Both the position numbers and the translations under genes were made by a program. Of a stretch of DNA of 64,000 bases, positions 43,397 to 52,281 are shown piece after piece. The notes below the pieces were generated by a model. The model was given only the letters and a program-made list of their open reading frames with translations, was not told the origin of the DNA and ran no database searches. The stretch lies in contig JAHUZV010000024.1 in NCBI GenBank assembly GCA_019264575.1, positions 1 through 64,000 on the forward strand, read 5' to 3'. Position 1 is the first letter of the stretch. The number at the start of each line of letters is the position of its first letter. This DNA comes from Vulcanococcus sp. (GTDB lineage: Bacteria; Cyanobacteriota; Cyanobacteriia; PCC-6307; Cyanobiaceae).

Positions 43397-44443
43397 TCAG
43401 TTCCGCGCCATGATCGCCTGCCAGCTCGCTTCGCCGTCGCGGATGGCCTGTTCGGCCTGCCGGCAGAGCAGCAATCGGGCCGCAATCCGCTCCAACCGAT
43501 CGAGAGAGGCGGAATTGGCCACTGGATCGTTGAGCTCGCTTCCGAGATCCACCCAGCTCTGGGGTGCTTGCAGGGGCTGCAGCGGTGGACGGCTCTGCCC
43601 GAACGGCACGCGTAACTGCGCTTCCCACAGGAGCAAGCGCTGCGCCATGCAGGTGAGCAGATCGGCTTCGGCCCGGTGCAGGCGGGCCACCAGTTGGGGA
43701 TCGCGCGCCGTGGGCACGGCCCGCTCCATGCCGCGCACCATGGTTACCAGCCGCGATGCGGCGGCATCGAGGCTGTTCAGCAGCAAGGTGGCCGGATGGC
43801 GGCTGGGTTGATTGCCCAGTTCCTGGAGCATTGCCGGCCTTTGGCTGCGGGCGTTCTGCAGGGTTGCGCGCAGCTGGCGGTAGCTGCTGGATGGGGAAGC
43901 AGCCACTGCTTCACTCGGGTTCAGCCGCGCGGCCAGGGTCAGGTAGGTGTGGTGAAGGTCGCGGAAGAGATCTGCATACCGGTTGAAGCAGAGGCTGATC
44001 CCCCGCACCGGCCAGAACAAACGCAGGCTGAGCAGGGTCAGCAACACCCCGAGGGCGGTCCAGAAGAAGCGCAGCGGAATCCAGGTGGCGAGGTTGCCCT
44101 CATGCACCAGCCACCCCATCACCACGATCATCCCGCCCACCTTGTAGCCCACCTTCAGGCCCAACGCGCCCCCCAGCAGCCGTAGGCAGCCCATGGTGAT
44201 GGCCAGGCCAACCGCCAGCGGCAGGCTCTTCAGGCATTCGTAGCCAATCAAGAGCAAGATCGAGCCGAGCACCGTGCCCAGCAGCCGTTGCCGCCCCAGC
44301 TCAATGGATCCCCCGTAGGTGCCGCCAGACACCGAGAGCACCGCCAAGGCCACGTACTGACCGTCGGCCAGGCCTGTGATGAATGCGAAGCCATTGCCGA
44401 GTCCGGCGGTGAGGGCCGTGCGCAGGGCGTTGCGGTTGATCAC
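43397..44443 (-). CDS. FUSC-family half protein A2
   Basis: A 348-residue protein with six predicted membrane helices and a helical cytoplasmic tail. Signature VLSVSGGTYGGSIELGRQRLLGTVLGS; closing helix IPLRFFWTALGVLLTLLSLRLFWP is nearly the same as in B2. It starts with GTG inside the A1 stop (GTGA), so the two halves are translationally coupled. Together A1 and A2 correspond to one full-length FUSC chain of the AaeB kind. A further 38 residues upstream in frame are low-complexity and rejected. Confidence 0.87.
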   Translation of the reverse strand: MINRNALRTALTAGLGNGFAFITGLADGQYVALAVLSVSGGTYGGSIELGRQRLLGTVLGSILLLIGYECLKSLPLAVGLAITMGCLRLLGGALGLKVGYKVGGMIVVMGWLVHEGNLATWIPLRFFWTALGVLLTLLSLRLFWPVRGISLCFNRYADLFRDLHHTYLTLAARLNPSEAVAASPSSSYRQLRATLQNARSQRPAMLQELGNQPSRHPATLLLNSLDAAASRLVTMVRGMERAVPTARDPQLVARLHRAEADLLTCMAQRLLLWEAQLRVPFGQSRPPLQPLQAPQSWVDLGSELNDPVANSASLDRLERIAARLLLCRQAEQAIRDGEASWQAIMARN

Positions 44444-45408
44444 TGCGGGGCCAAGCGATTCAGCCCCCCGAGGCAGGCGTGCAGAGGCCTCAGTTCCTCC
44501 CCTAGGGCGAGCAGTGGCAACAGCGGTAGCCGCTGCTGTTCGGCCAGCTGTTGCCACAGCCGGGGATTGCGGCGTGGTGTGGGGCTGGGGATGGCCGCCA
44601 GTTGTTGTTCCAAGGCCAAAACCGAGTGGCGGATCAGCTCAATTTGTTGCGCTTCCTGCTCCGGAAGGCTCTGGAGCAGGCGCTCCCAGGAGATCCAGTG
44701 AAACTGCGCCAGTTGCCAGAGCCTCAGCCGCTGTTCCCATTGGTTGCGGCGCAGTAGGCGCTGGCGCGGACCGCCGCGCTCACGCCCCACCAGTTGCTCC
44801 ATCCGCAGCAGATCGGTGGTGAGCGGCGCGGGGTTGAGGGGAGTGGGGCGTTGCTGCTGATCGTGCAACCAGGCGCTGTAGTGCCGGAGCTGGTTGAGGA
44901 GGGCGTTGCGTAGGCGTTGATCGGCGGCGTTCAGTTCCCGGTAGCTGTCGCGAGGCCAGAACAGCAGCCCCACCAGGATCGCCACCACGCAGCCCACCAC
45001 AGTGTCGAGCGCCCTGTTGAACACGTAGTTCCAGTTGAGAGCCACGTGGCTCGGGATCATCAAAAACATGATGCTGGTGATCCCGGCTGTGCCCAGAGCG
45101 CTCTGCCAACCCAGGGCCTGCAGGATCGGGATCATCAGCACCAGTGACACCAGCACCCCGATCCAGCCCGAGAGCATGGTGTGCACCAGGAAGGTGATCA
45201 GTCCGCCCATCACCGTGCCCAGGATGCGCGCGGTGGCGGCGCTGATGGTCTGGTCATCGTTGTCGTCTACAACGATGATCGCGGCCAGAACCGGATACCA
45301 GACAAACTCAATGCGCTCTGTCCACACCGCGATGGTGGCCGTGACAAAGACCGCAACCGTGAGCTTGAGGCTGTTGCGCAGCAACTGGTTCGACACTGGC
45401 CGCGGCAT
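44440..45408 (-). CDS. FUSC-family half protein A1
   Basis: A 322-residue protein, first in the six-gene efflux operon. Membrane helices fill residues 10-150 (LTVAVFVTATIAVWTERIEFVWY, GTVMGGLITFLVHTML, LVSLVLMIPILQALG, VVGCVVAILVGLLFWP), and a cytoplasmic helical domain follows. It is the N-half type, like B1. The 5' end is 51 bases from the divergent mgtC, so the operon promoter should lie within that short gap or overlap the mgtC start. Substrate unknown; aromatic acids or similar are typical of the family. Confidence 0.87.
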   Translation of the reverse strand: MPRPVSNQLLRNSLKLTVAVFVTATIAVWTERIEFVWYPVLAAIIVVDDNDDQTISAATARILGTVMGGLITFLVHTMLSGWIGVLVSLVLMIPILQALGWQSALGTAGITSIMFLMIPSHVALNWNYVFNRALDTVVGCVVAILVGLLFWPRDSYRELNAADQRLRNALLNQLRHYSAWLHDQQQRPTPLNPAPLTTDLLRMEQLVGRERGGPRQRLLRRNQWEQRLRLWQLAQFHWISWERLLQSLPEQEAQQIELIRHSVLALEQQLAAIPSPTPRRNPRLWQQLAEQQRLPLLPLLALGEELRPLHACLGGLNRLAPQ

Positions 45409-45459
45409 GGAGCGCTCGGCTGGAGCTTATGGCCGGGTTTCGCGTCGCGCCTGCGTGCT

Positions 45460-45906
45460 GTGAGTTGGATCCCTTCGCTGTTTCCCGATCTGGAGGTGTT
45501 GCTGCGCCTCGGTTTGGCTGTGCTCTGTGGTTTGGCGGTGGGCTTCAATCGCGCTCAGCATTTCCGCCATCCCCAGCCCAGCCGTCTGCGCATGCACGTG
45601 CTGGTGGGGTTGAGCGCTTGCCTGATGGTGCTGGCAGCGGGGCCGGATCTTGAAGCCCGCAGCCGCGTGATTCAAGGGGTGGCCACCGGCGTGGGCTTCC
45701 TGGGTGCCGGCGAAATCCTGGTGGATCGCCGCGGCAACGGCCATGACGACCCAACTCCTCAGGTGCATGGCCTCACCAGTGCCGCCTCGATCTGGTTCAC
45801 CGCCGCCCTGGGGGTGACGGTGGCGGCGGCCAGTCCGTTGCTGGCTGTTGTGGCGCTACTACTTGCACTGCTGGTGTTGTCGCGCCCCGGACATCCCCAT
45901 GGCTGA
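45460..45906 (+). CDS. MgtC/SapB family protein
   Basis: A 148-residue membrane protein. Helices run at about 8-25, 40-57, 66-88 and 103-140. LRLGLAVLCGLAVGFNRAQHFR and LRMHVLVGLSACLMVLA are MgtC signatures, as is VIQGVATGVGFLGAGEIL followed by HGLTSAASIWFTAALGVTVAA. MgtC-type proteins affect magnesium adaptation and ATP-synthase or membrane potential in other bacteria; the role here is unknown. The start is GTG at 45460 without a strong ribosome site. Its last 8 bases overlap the next gene. Confidence 0.88.
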   Translation: MSWIPSLFPDLEVLLRLGLAVLCGLAVGFNRAQHFRHPQPSRLRMHVLVGLSACLMVLAAGPDLEARSRVIQGVATGVGFLGAGEILVDRRGNGHDDPTPQVHGLTSAASIWFTAALGVTVAAASPLLAVVALLLALLVLSRPGHPHG

Positions 45907-46126
45907 GAGCCTCTGGAGCCACAAACCCTGGTGGTGTCAGCCCTGGTCGATCCTGCTCACCGGGGTTGTGGTGGTGGGCGGCAGCTGGTGGTTGCTGCGC
46001 TTGTGGTGGATCAGCGCCCCACTGGCCTTGGGGGTGTTGATCTGGTGGTGGCTGTTTCTGGTGGCGGTGCCTGCCGCCTATCGCGCTGAGCTGGAAGCTC
46101 TTTCCGATCAGAACACCGACCCGTAG
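45899..46126 (+). CDS. Small two-helix membrane protein
   Basis: A 75-residue protein rich in Trp. The KPWWCQPWSILLTGVVVVGGSWW start and the LGVLIWWWLFLVAVP segment predict two membrane helices with a short loop. The PWWCQPWSI pattern looks like small cyanobacterial membrane proteins of unknown function. It starts inside mgtC (8-base overlap), so they are co-translated. The last 19 bases overlap the end of the converging LCP-type gene. Confidence 0.75.
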   Translation: MAESLWSHKPWWCQPWSILLTGVVVVGGSWWLLRLWWISAPLALGVLIWWWLFLVAVPAAYRAELEALSDQNTDP

Positions 46127-47043
46127 CGGTCGGAGTTACTGCCGGCGGTGGTGCCAGCGGTTGTGGATTCCGTGCTGGGTTTGGGCCACTCGGCTTCCCA
46201 GTAGCTGATGCCATCGCGCATGAAGGGCCGGCCGCCCAGGCGCTCCGCATCGAGCTTGGTGCCGCCCATGGCGGTGATTAGGCCGCCAATCTCCATCGGG
46301 CCCAGGTCGGTTTTCATGTCCTTCCCGGCCGCGGCCAGCAGGGAGGGCAGGCGCACGAGGCTTTCCGGCTTGGTCAGTTGATCGAAGAGCGCTTTGAGCA
46401 GCAGCTTCTGGCGATCGAGGCGGCCGATGTCGCCGAGTTCGTCGTGGCGGAAGCGTAGGAAGCCCTCGATGTCGCTGCCGCGAAGCACTTGGCGGCCGGG
46501 CTGGAGATCGATGTGCAGGCCCTGGGTGTTGTCGTTGTAATACATCCGCTTGGGCACATCCACCTCGAGGCCGCCGAGGGCATCGCCGAGGCGGCGGATC
46601 ACCGAGAGGTTCACCAGGATGTGGTGTTGCACGGGCCGGCCGAGGTGCTTGGTGAGCTCCTGCTTCACCGCCTCGGGGCCCCCGAAGGCGTAGAGGGCGT
46701 TCGCCTTGAGCGGGCCGAAGCGGCTGGAGTCGATGTAGGTGTCCCGCGGCACTTGGGTGAGCTTGGTCACGCCGTTGTCCACCCGCAGGGTGTACATCAC
46801 ATCGGTGTTGCCGCCGCCCACATCGGTGCCGAGGATCACCACCTCCTTCTCGCCCATGCCCGCCCAGCTGCTGAACGGATTCACCACTTCGTGATTGCTG
46901 CCCGCGGGCGGACCATCCAGCAGTTGGGTGAGCGGAGGCGCCAGGAGCAGCCCGCCCCCAAGCCCCACTGCAATGGCCATCAAGATCGGGCCGCGCTCAT
47001 CGCGGGGGCGCATGCCGATGCTCTTCAGGCCTGGACTCTTCAT
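46108..47043 (-). CDS. LytR-CpsA-Psr (LCP) family protein
   Basis: A 311-residue protein. An N-terminal membrane anchor (about 20-42, LMAIAVGLGGGLLLAPPLTQLL) precedes the LCP domain. VILGTDVGGGNTDVMYTLRV, VTKLTQVPRDTYID (Arg that binds the lipid pyrophosphate), NALYAFGGPEAVK and FLRFRHDELGDIGRLDRQKLLL are the diagnostic motifs. LCP enzymes attach glycopolymers to peptidoglycan, which suits the glycosylation island nearby. The ATG at 47043 is preferred; a GTG two codons upstream is possible. It sits 73 bases upstream of the ABC exporter stop on the same strand. Confidence 0.92.
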   Translation of the reverse strand: MKSPGLKSIGMRPRDERGPILMAIAVGLGGGLLLAPPLTQLLDGPPAGSNHEVVNPFSSWAGMGEKEVVILGTDVGGGNTDVMYTLRVDNGVTKLTQVPRDTYIDSSRFGPLKANALYAFGGPEAVKQELTKHLGRPVQHHILVNLSVIRRLGDALGGLEVDVPKRMYYNDNTQGLHIDLQPGRQVLRGSDIEGFLRFRHDELGDIGRLDRQKLLLKALFDQLTKPESLVRLPSLLAAAGKDMKTDLGPMEIGGLITAMGGTKLDAERLGGRPFMRDGISYWEAEWPKPSTESTTAGTTAGSNSDRYGSVF

Positions 47044-47116
47044 TCTCACAACTTATTTCACGCCTCTTGACCAACCCTTCACCGTTGCATAAGCAGCGGT
47101 CAGTTTCTGGTCTGTC

Positions 47117-48907
47117 TCAGAGGCGTAGCGCTTCTTCGGCGCGCAAGCCCGCCTGCACCCGCCAGAGGTTCACGTAGGCCCCGCCGGCGGCGATCAGTTC
47201 GTCGTGGCTGCCGCGCTCCACGATCCGGCCGTGGTCCATCACCACGATCTGATCGGCGTGGCGCACGGTGGACAGGCGGTGAGCGATCACCAGGGTGGTG
47301 CGCTCGGCCGTGATCAGATCGAGGGAGCGCTGGATCGCGGCTTCGGTTTCGTTGTCGACCGCTGCCGTGGCCTCATCGAGGATCAGCACCGGCGGGTTTT
47401 TGAGGATGGCGCGGGCCAGAGCAATGCGCTGGCGCTGCCCGCCGGAGAGGCGCTGGCCCCGCTCGCCTACCACCGTGTCGTAGCCCTGGGGCAAGGCCTC
47501 GATGAAGCGGGCTGCTTCCGCCAGTTCGGCGGCCCGTTCAATCGCCGCGCGGGGTGCTTCGAAGCTGCCGTAGGCGATGTTGTCGGCCACGGTGCCGTGG
47601 AACAAAAACACCTCCTGGCTCACCAGACCGATGGCGCGGCGCAGGTCGGCCAGCTGCAGCTGGTGGATCGGAATGCCATCGAGCAGGATTTCGCCCCCCT
47701 GCAGCTCATAGAGCCTCAGCAGCAGTTTCACGATCGTGCTCTTGCCCGAGCCGGTCGCGCCCACGATGCCGATCGTGCTGCCGGCGGGCACCTCCAGGTT
47801 GAAGTGCTGCAGCAGCGGTTCGCGGCCGCTGTAGGCGAAATCCACGCCGCGGAAGCGCAGGGCACCGCGCACGTGCTGGAGGGGCAGAGGGCGATCCCCG
47901 CTGGGGATGGCGATGGGGGTGTCGATCAGATCCAGCACCCGCTGGCTGGAGGCCATGGCGCGTTGGTAGTCGTCGAGGGTGCGGCCGAGGCTGGTGAGCG
48001 GCCAGAGCAGCCGCTGGGTGATGAACACCAAGAAGGAATAGGTGCCCACGGCGATGGCGCCGCTCCAGGCCTGCAGCCCGCCGATCACCAGGATCGCCAG
48101 GAAGGCAAACAGGATCGCGAAGCGGATCAGGGGGATGAAAGCCGCCGAGAAGCGAATCGCCTTGGCGTTGCTGATCCGGTAGGCCTGGCTCTGCTCAGCG
48201 AGCCGTTGGTTCTCCCATGGCTCAGCGGCGTAGCTCTTGATCGTGAGCATGCCGCCGAGGTTGTTGGCGAGGCGGCTGGCGAGATCCCCGGCCCGCTCGC
48301 GCACCTCGCGGTAGCGAGGCTGCAGGCGCTTTTGAAAGTTCAGCGATCCCCACAGGATCAGCGGGATCGGGATGAACGACACCCCCGCCACCGTGGGCGA
48401 GAGCCAAACCATCGCTCCGCCCACCGCCAGCACGGTGGTGATCAGCTGCAGGATCTCGTTGGCGCCGTGATCGAGAAAGCGCTCGAGCTGGTTGATGTCG
48501 TCGTTCAGGATTGCGAGAAGGCGCCCGCTGCTGCTGGCTTCAAAGAAGCCCATCTCCAGCTGCTGCAGATGGCTGTAGGCCTCAAGCCGCAGCTCGTGTT
48601 GCACCGTTTGCGCCAGGTTGCGCCAGAGCAGGGCGTAGAGATATTCGAACAGCGATTCGGCGCTCCAGATCACAAAGGAGAGCGCGGCCAGCACCCCCAG
48701 CTGCCCGGGCACCGAGGTGATCCCGAAGGCCGCCAGCCAGGACGTGTTCTGCTGCACCACCACATCCACCGCCAGGCCGATCAGCACCGGCGGCGCCAGA
48801 TCGAACAGCTTGTTGAGCACCGAACAGATCGCCGCCAGCCACACCAGGCGGCGATGGGGGCGCAGGCTGCGCAGCAGGCGCTGCAGGGGTGGTTGAGGAG
48901 AAGGCAT
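47117..48907 (-). CDS. ABC half-exporter (lipid/multidrug type)
   Basis: A 596-residue half-transporter. Membrane helices fill residues 15-310 ([31 protein letters not shown] and others), with the conserved cytoplasmic [14 protein letters not shown]. The nucleotide-binding domain has Walker [52 protein letters not shown] and an H-loop. It should act as a homodimer moving lipid or drug-like compounds out of the cytoplasm. The start at 48907 is preferred; the region upstream to 48982 is shared with the divergent promoter side. It may work with the LCP gene downstream, which is inference. Confidence 0.93.
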   Translation of the reverse strand: MPSPQPPLQRLLRSLRPHRRLVWLAAICSVLNKLFDLAPPVLIGLAVDVVVQQNTSWLAAFGITSVPGQLGVLAALSFVIWSAESLFEYLYALLWRNLAQTVQHELRLEAYSHLQQLEMGFFEASSSGRLLAILNDDINQLERFLDHGANEILQLITTVLAVGGAMVWLSPTVAGVSFIPIPLILWGSLNFQKRLQPRYREVRERAGDLASRLANNLGGMLTIKSYAAEPWENQRLAEQSQAYRISNAKAIRFSAAFIPLIRFAILFAFLAILVIGGLQAWSGAIAVGTYSFLVFITQRLLWPLTSLGRTLDDYQRAMASSQRVLDLIDTPIAIPSGDRPLPLQHVRGALRFRGVDFAYSGREPLLQHFNLEVPAGSTIGIVGATGSGKSTIVKLLLRLYELQGGEILLDGIPIHQLQLADLRRAIGLVSQEVFLFHGTVADNIAYGSFEAPRAAIERAAELAEAARFIEALPQGYDTVVGERGQRLSGGQRQRIALARAILKNPPVLILDEATAAVDNETEAAIQRSLDLITAERTTLVIAHRLSTVRHADQIVVMDHGRIVERGSHDELIAAGGAYVNLWRVQAGLRAEEALRL

Positions 48908-49024
48908 GGCTGCATTCAAGGGCAGGCCTTCGCGGCAGGGCCGCCCCCGCGATGCGTCTGTGAAGCTGTTGCACACGGACATTGCGGTGGGGTGCGCCGG
49001 CGTTAGACCGGTGGTGTCACCACC

Positions 49025-49030
49025 AGGAGG
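49025..49030 (+). promoter_or_regulatory. Perfect Shine-Dalgarno site
   Basis: AGGAGG at 49025-49030, five bases before the ATG at 49036. It is the best ribosome binding site I noticed in the window and decides the start of the small gene that follows. Confidence 0.85.
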
Positions 49031-49035
49031 TGTTC

Positions 49036-49236
49036 ATGACACGGACCCGAGACTTCCATCGCTTCCACCGCTGGACAGCGAAGTTGCGCCGCCGCAGCCT
49101 GCGCAGCGCCTTGCCGGAACCCCGCGAAGGCGAACTGCAGCCCACCCATCCCGTGAGCGAGGTGCGCTGCCGCGAGTGGCAACGCGATCAGCTCCACGAT
49201 CTGACGGAGCTTGAAGAACGCGAAGCGATCGCCTGA
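49036..49236 (+). CDS. Small hypothetical protein, charged
   Basis: A 66-residue soluble protein. The N-terminal half is strongly basic (RDFHRFHRWTAKLRRRSLRSALPEP), and the C-terminal half is acidic and helical (ELEEREAIA). No family is recognised. The perfect AGGAGG five bases upstream and the strong terminator just after it support a real, well translated single-gene unit. A longer frame from 48982 is possible but lacks such a site. Confidence 0.75.
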   Translation: MTRTRDFHRFHRWTAKLRRRSLRSALPEPREGELQPTHPVSEVRCREWQRDQLHDLTELEEREAIA

Positions 49237-49255
49237 TTGATTTGATCCGCAGCAA

Positions 49256-49295
49256 AAAGCCCCGGGCCGGCAGTACTGCCGGTTCCCGGGGCTTT
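49256..49295. terminator. Strong bidirectional terminator
   Basis: AAAGCCCCGGG (49256-49266) pairs with CCCGGGGCTTT (49285-49295); inside it CCGGCAG and CTGCCGG form a second stem around TA. A runs on the left and T runs on the right allow it to stop transcription from both the plus-strand small gene and the converging RNA-binding protein gene. Confidence 0.9.
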
Positions 49296-49324
49296 CGTTT
49301 GAGCCGAGGCTCAAGGCCGGTGGA

Positions 49325-49741
49325 TCACCAGCGGTTGCCGCCGCCACCGTCGTAGCCGCCGCCACCGCCGCCGCCGTAACCACCACGGTCACCGCCGCCG
49401 CCGCCGTAGCCGCCACCGCCGCCGCCATAGCCGCCGCGACCACCGCCGCCACCGCCATAACCGCCGCGGCCACCGCCGCCGCCGCCACCACCACCGCCTT
49501 GGCGCGGGGTGGCCTTGTTGACGCGGATCATGCGACCCATCCACTCCACGTTCTGGAGGTCGTCAACGGCCTTCTGTTCGTCGGCCTCGTTGGCCATCTC
49601 CACGAAGGCGAAACCGCGCTTACGGCCGGTCTCACGGTCGAGGGGAAGGCTGCACTTGGCCACTTCGCCGTACTGGCTGAAGAGGTCAAGCAAATCCTCT
49701 TGTTCGGCCTGGAACGAGAGGTTGCCGATGTAAATGGTCAT
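49325..49741 (-). CDS. rbp: Glycine-rich RRM RNA-binding protein (cyanobacterial Rbp type)
   Basis: A 138-residue protein. Residues 1-80 are one RRM: RNP2 is TIYIGNLSF and RNP1 is RKRGFAFVEM. The C-terminal tail (about 81-138) is almost pure glycine with RGGYGG-type repeats. Cyanobacterial proteins of this build are often cold-induced and bind RNA or place mRNA at membranes. A 240-base gap upstream, unusually long for this window, could hold a regulated 5' leader. The C-terminal Gly repeats make the DNA repetitive, so length variation between strains is likely. Confidence 0.95.
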   Translation of the reverse strand: MTIYIGNLSFQAEQEDLLDLFSQYGEVAKCSLPLDRETGRKRGFAFVEMANEADEQKAVDDLQNVEWMGRMIRVNKATPRQGGGGGGGGGGRGGYGGGGGGRGGYGGGGGGYGGGGGDRGGYGGGGGGGYDGGGGNRW

Positions 49742-49981
49742 TCCTTGATGCGGAACCTGAAAACTGATCCGTGGGTGCTGCGCGGTTCCGAAGGGAAGCC
49801 AGTAAGCCTTTGAATCTCTGTCACCCTACAGCGGCGCCGTAAGCACACCAGAAGCCTGCGGCAAGGGTGCTGCGCCACGTGAAGAGGCTTGAAGCAACCC
49901 CGAAGGGAACCGGAAGAAATGGCCCGATCCCCAACTAATGTCCGATTGTCAGTAAATCCACACTCGTAGCGAGCGCCTCCA
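49742..49981 (-). other. Intergenic region, probable leader of the rbp gene
   Basis: This 240-base gap separates the divergent rbp and 49982 genes. On the minus strand TTCCCTTCGG occurs twice, each copy next to a GGTT/AACC-like partner, which could form stem-loops in the rbp leader. I do not see a clear sigma-70 promoter. No small gene with a ribosome site is evident. Confidence 0.4.
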
Positions 49982-50194
49982 ATGACGGCACCCGTGCCCT
50001 GGAGTCTGGCCTGGAGCGAAGACGGGGAGCTGGCTCCCCAGGATCGCTTTGATCTTTTGCAAAGCCTGGTGGCTAGCGAATGCGAGAGCGTGCAGCCCAG
50101 TTTGGTGGTGGCTGTGGAGCGGCTCAGTGTGCAGCAGCTGACGTTGCTCTCGAGCGAACTCTCCACCGAGGGGCTCACCGGCTTGTGTGCCTGA
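49982..50194 (+). CDS. Small hypothetical protein
   Basis: A 70-residue acidic, mainly helical protein (QDRFDLLQSLVASECESVQPSLVVAVERLSVQQL reads as amphipathic helices). No motif is recognised. It is divergent from rbp and converges on the DEAD-box helicase gene, with 17 bases between stops. Small acidic proteins of this size are common in picocyanobacteria; no function can be given. Confidence 0.65.
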   Translation: MTAPVPWSLAWSEDGELAPQDRFDLLQSLVASECESVQPSLVVAVERLSVQQLTLLSSELSTEGLTGLCA

Positions 50195-50211
50195 GCCCCG
50201 CATGAACCGGA

Positions 50212-52167
50212 TCAGTCGCGGGAGCGGCTGATCTGCAGTTCGCGATTCATCACCTTCAGGCGCTTCAGGCCCTGGAATACGTCCTCGGGCATGCCCTGGG
50301 GCAGGTCGACCAGGCTGTGGGCGTCAAAGATCTGAATGCGACCGATGCTGCGGCCGTTCAGACCAGCCTCGTTGGCAATGGCGCCAACGATGTTGCCGGG
50401 CTTGACGCGATCGCGCCAGCCCACCTCGATGCGGAAGCGCTCCATGCCGGATTCCGGCGGGCCGGATTGCTCGCGGGGCCCGCGGCGGCCGCCGGGACCA
50501 GGACGCTCCTGACGGCGAGGGTCGCGTATCCCATCGCGGCCACCCTCGCGCCGGTCGTCGCGGCCGCCGCCGGCCTGGCGAATCCAGCTTTCATCGCCTT
50601 GCACCAGCAGCGGTTGGTTGCCCACCACCATCTGCAGGGCTGCAAGAGCCAACTGCTCGGGGGTGGCGCCGCTTTCCTGCCCCACGCGCTGCACGATTTC
50701 TGAGAGCAGGGCGCGCTCTTCATCGCGGCCTTCGGTGGCGAGGCTGTCGCAGAGGCGCTGGCGCAGGCGATCCAGGCGGCTCTGGTTGATGGTGGCGTTG
50801 CTGGGGATCGGCATCGGCTCGATCGGCCGGCCCACCGCCCGCTCCAAGCCGCCGAGGAAGCGGCGCTCCCGCGGTGTGACAAACAGAATCGCGTCCCCGC
50901 TGCGGCCGGCGCGGCCGGTGCGGCCCACCCGGTGCACGTAGGCCTCGGAATCAAACGGGATGTCGTAGTTCACCACCAGGGTGATGCGATCCACATCGAG
51001 GCCGCGGGCTGCCACATCGGTGGCCACCAGCACGTCCACGGTGCCGCTCTTGAGCCGCTCGATCGTGCGCTCCCGCTGGCTCTGGGCCACGTCGCCGTTG
51101 AGCACAGCCACGTCGTAACCCTTGGCCTCGAGAGCCTCCGCCACGGTGACGGTGATTGCCTTGGTGCGGGCAAAGATGATCACCCCCTCCTTGGTTTCCG
51201 ACTCCAGCACCCGGGTGAGGGCCTCGAGTTTCTGGGGACCGTTCACCGTGATGAAGCGCTGGCGAATCCGGCTGGAATCGGCGCCTTTGGTTTTGATCGT
51301 GACCTCAGCGGGATCGTTGAGGTATTTGTGCGAGATGCGCCGGATTTCGGGCGGCATCGTGGCGGAGAAGAGAACCACCTGGCGCTGGCTGGGCAGCTGC
51401 TCGAGCACCCACTCCACGTCGTCGATGAAGCCCATGCGCAGCATCTCGTCGGCCTCATCGAGCACCAGGCTGCGCAGGCCGCTGAGATCGAGGGTGCCCT
51501 GGCGCATGTGGTCCATCACCCGGCCGGGGGTGCCCACCACGATCTGAACGCCGCGCTTGAGCCGCACGATCTGATCGCGGAAATCGGAACCGCCGTAGAG
51601 GGGGAGCACGCGCAGATGCGGCATGTTCACCGCGTAGCTCTTGAAGGCGTCGGCCACCTGGATGGCCAGCTCACGGGTGGGGGTGAGCACCAGCACCTGC
51701 GGGGTGCGCTGGTGGGCATCAAGGGCCGCCAGCATCGGCAGGGCAAAGGCAGCGGTTTTGCCGGTGCCGGTTTGGGCCTGACCCACCAGGTCGCGGCCGA
51801 GCAGCAGCTCGGGGATGGCGGCCTTCTGAATCGGGGAAGGCTCCTCGTAGCCGATGGCGGTGAGCGCATCGAGCAGCTCAGGCGCGAAGCCAAAGCTGGC
51901 GAAGCCCGTGGGTTTGGCGGGGATCACGGTGGTGCTCACCTCCACCGGTTCATCGCTCGCGGCGGCGACGCTGCTCGCAACATCGAGGGCGCTCAGATCC
52001 ACCGCAATGTTCTCGGCGTTCTGCTGGTCTGTGGACTCTGTCTCGACGGCGATCTGTTGAGCGAGCTCGGATGGCGCAGAGACGTGGTCTTCTGTCTGCA
52101 CGCGCTGCTCTGTGTGGACGCGTTGATCCACAGAGCTGTCGAGGCTCTCACAAAGGTTCTGGGTCAC
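50212..52167 (-). CDS. deaD: DEAD-box RNA helicase, DeaD/CsdA type
   Basis: A helicase of about 651 residues that unwinds RNA in ribosome assembly and mRNA decay, often induced in the cold. Q-motif FGFAPELLDALTAIGYEEPSPIQ, AQTGTGKT, PTREL, DEAD in VLDEADEML, SAT, and HRVGRTGRAGR are complete. A Gly/Arg-rich linker (RRQERPGPGGRRGPRE) leads to a C-terminal DbpA-type RNA-binding domain (RIEVGWRDRVKPGNIVGAIANEAGL). The N-terminal 85 residues are acidic and variable. The start is unsure: GTG 52167 is chosen; the frame is open to 52269. Confidence 0.95.
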   Translation of the reverse strand: MTQNLCESLDSSVDQRVHTEQRVQTEDHVSAPSELAQQIAVETESTDQQNAENIAVDLSALDVASSVAAASDEPVEVSTTVIPAKPTGFASFGFAPELLDALTAIGYEEPSPIQKAAIPELLLGRDLVGQAQTGTGKTAAFALPMLAALDAHQRTPQVLVLTPTRELAIQVADAFKSYAVNMPHLRVLPLYGGSDFRDQIVRLKRGVQIVVGTPGRVMDHMRQGTLDLSGLRSLVLDEADEMLRMGFIDDVEWVLEQLPSQRQVVLFSATMPPEIRRISHKYLNDPAEVTIKTKGADSSRIRQRFITVNGPQKLEALTRVLESETKEGVIIFARTKAITVTVAEALEAKGYDVAVLNGDVAQSQRERTIERLKSGTVDVLVATDVAARGLDVDRITLVVNYDIPFDSEAYVHRVGRTGRAGRSGDAILFVTPRERRFLGGLERAVGRPIEPMPIPSNATINQSRLDRLRQRLCDSLATEGRDEERALLSEIVQRVGQESGATPEQLALAALQMVVGNQPLLVQGDESWIRQAGGGRDDRREGGRDGIRDPRRQERPGPGGRRGPREQSGPPESGMERFRIEVGWRDRVKPGNIVGAIANEAGLNGRSIGRIQIFDAHSLVDLPQGMPEDVFQGLKRLKVMNRELQISRSRD

Positions 52168-52281
52168 GTTTTGAATGGCTGGGCCTGGAAATGTCCTTCG
52201 TCGACAGGCCGGCAGACACCCTGGTAATGAAGCGGACGTGCTTCGAATAACTGCCTTGCCCTTACACAAAGGGTCTCGATC

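Noticed and set aside
47204..49006. Plus-strand frame of 600 codons
   Set aside because: It lies opposite the clearly recognised ABC exporter and has shadow-type composition.
49325..49500. GCC/ACC-rich repeats that might look like a repeat array
   Set aside because: They encode the glycine-rich tail of the RNA-binding protein and have no CRISPR-like spacing.
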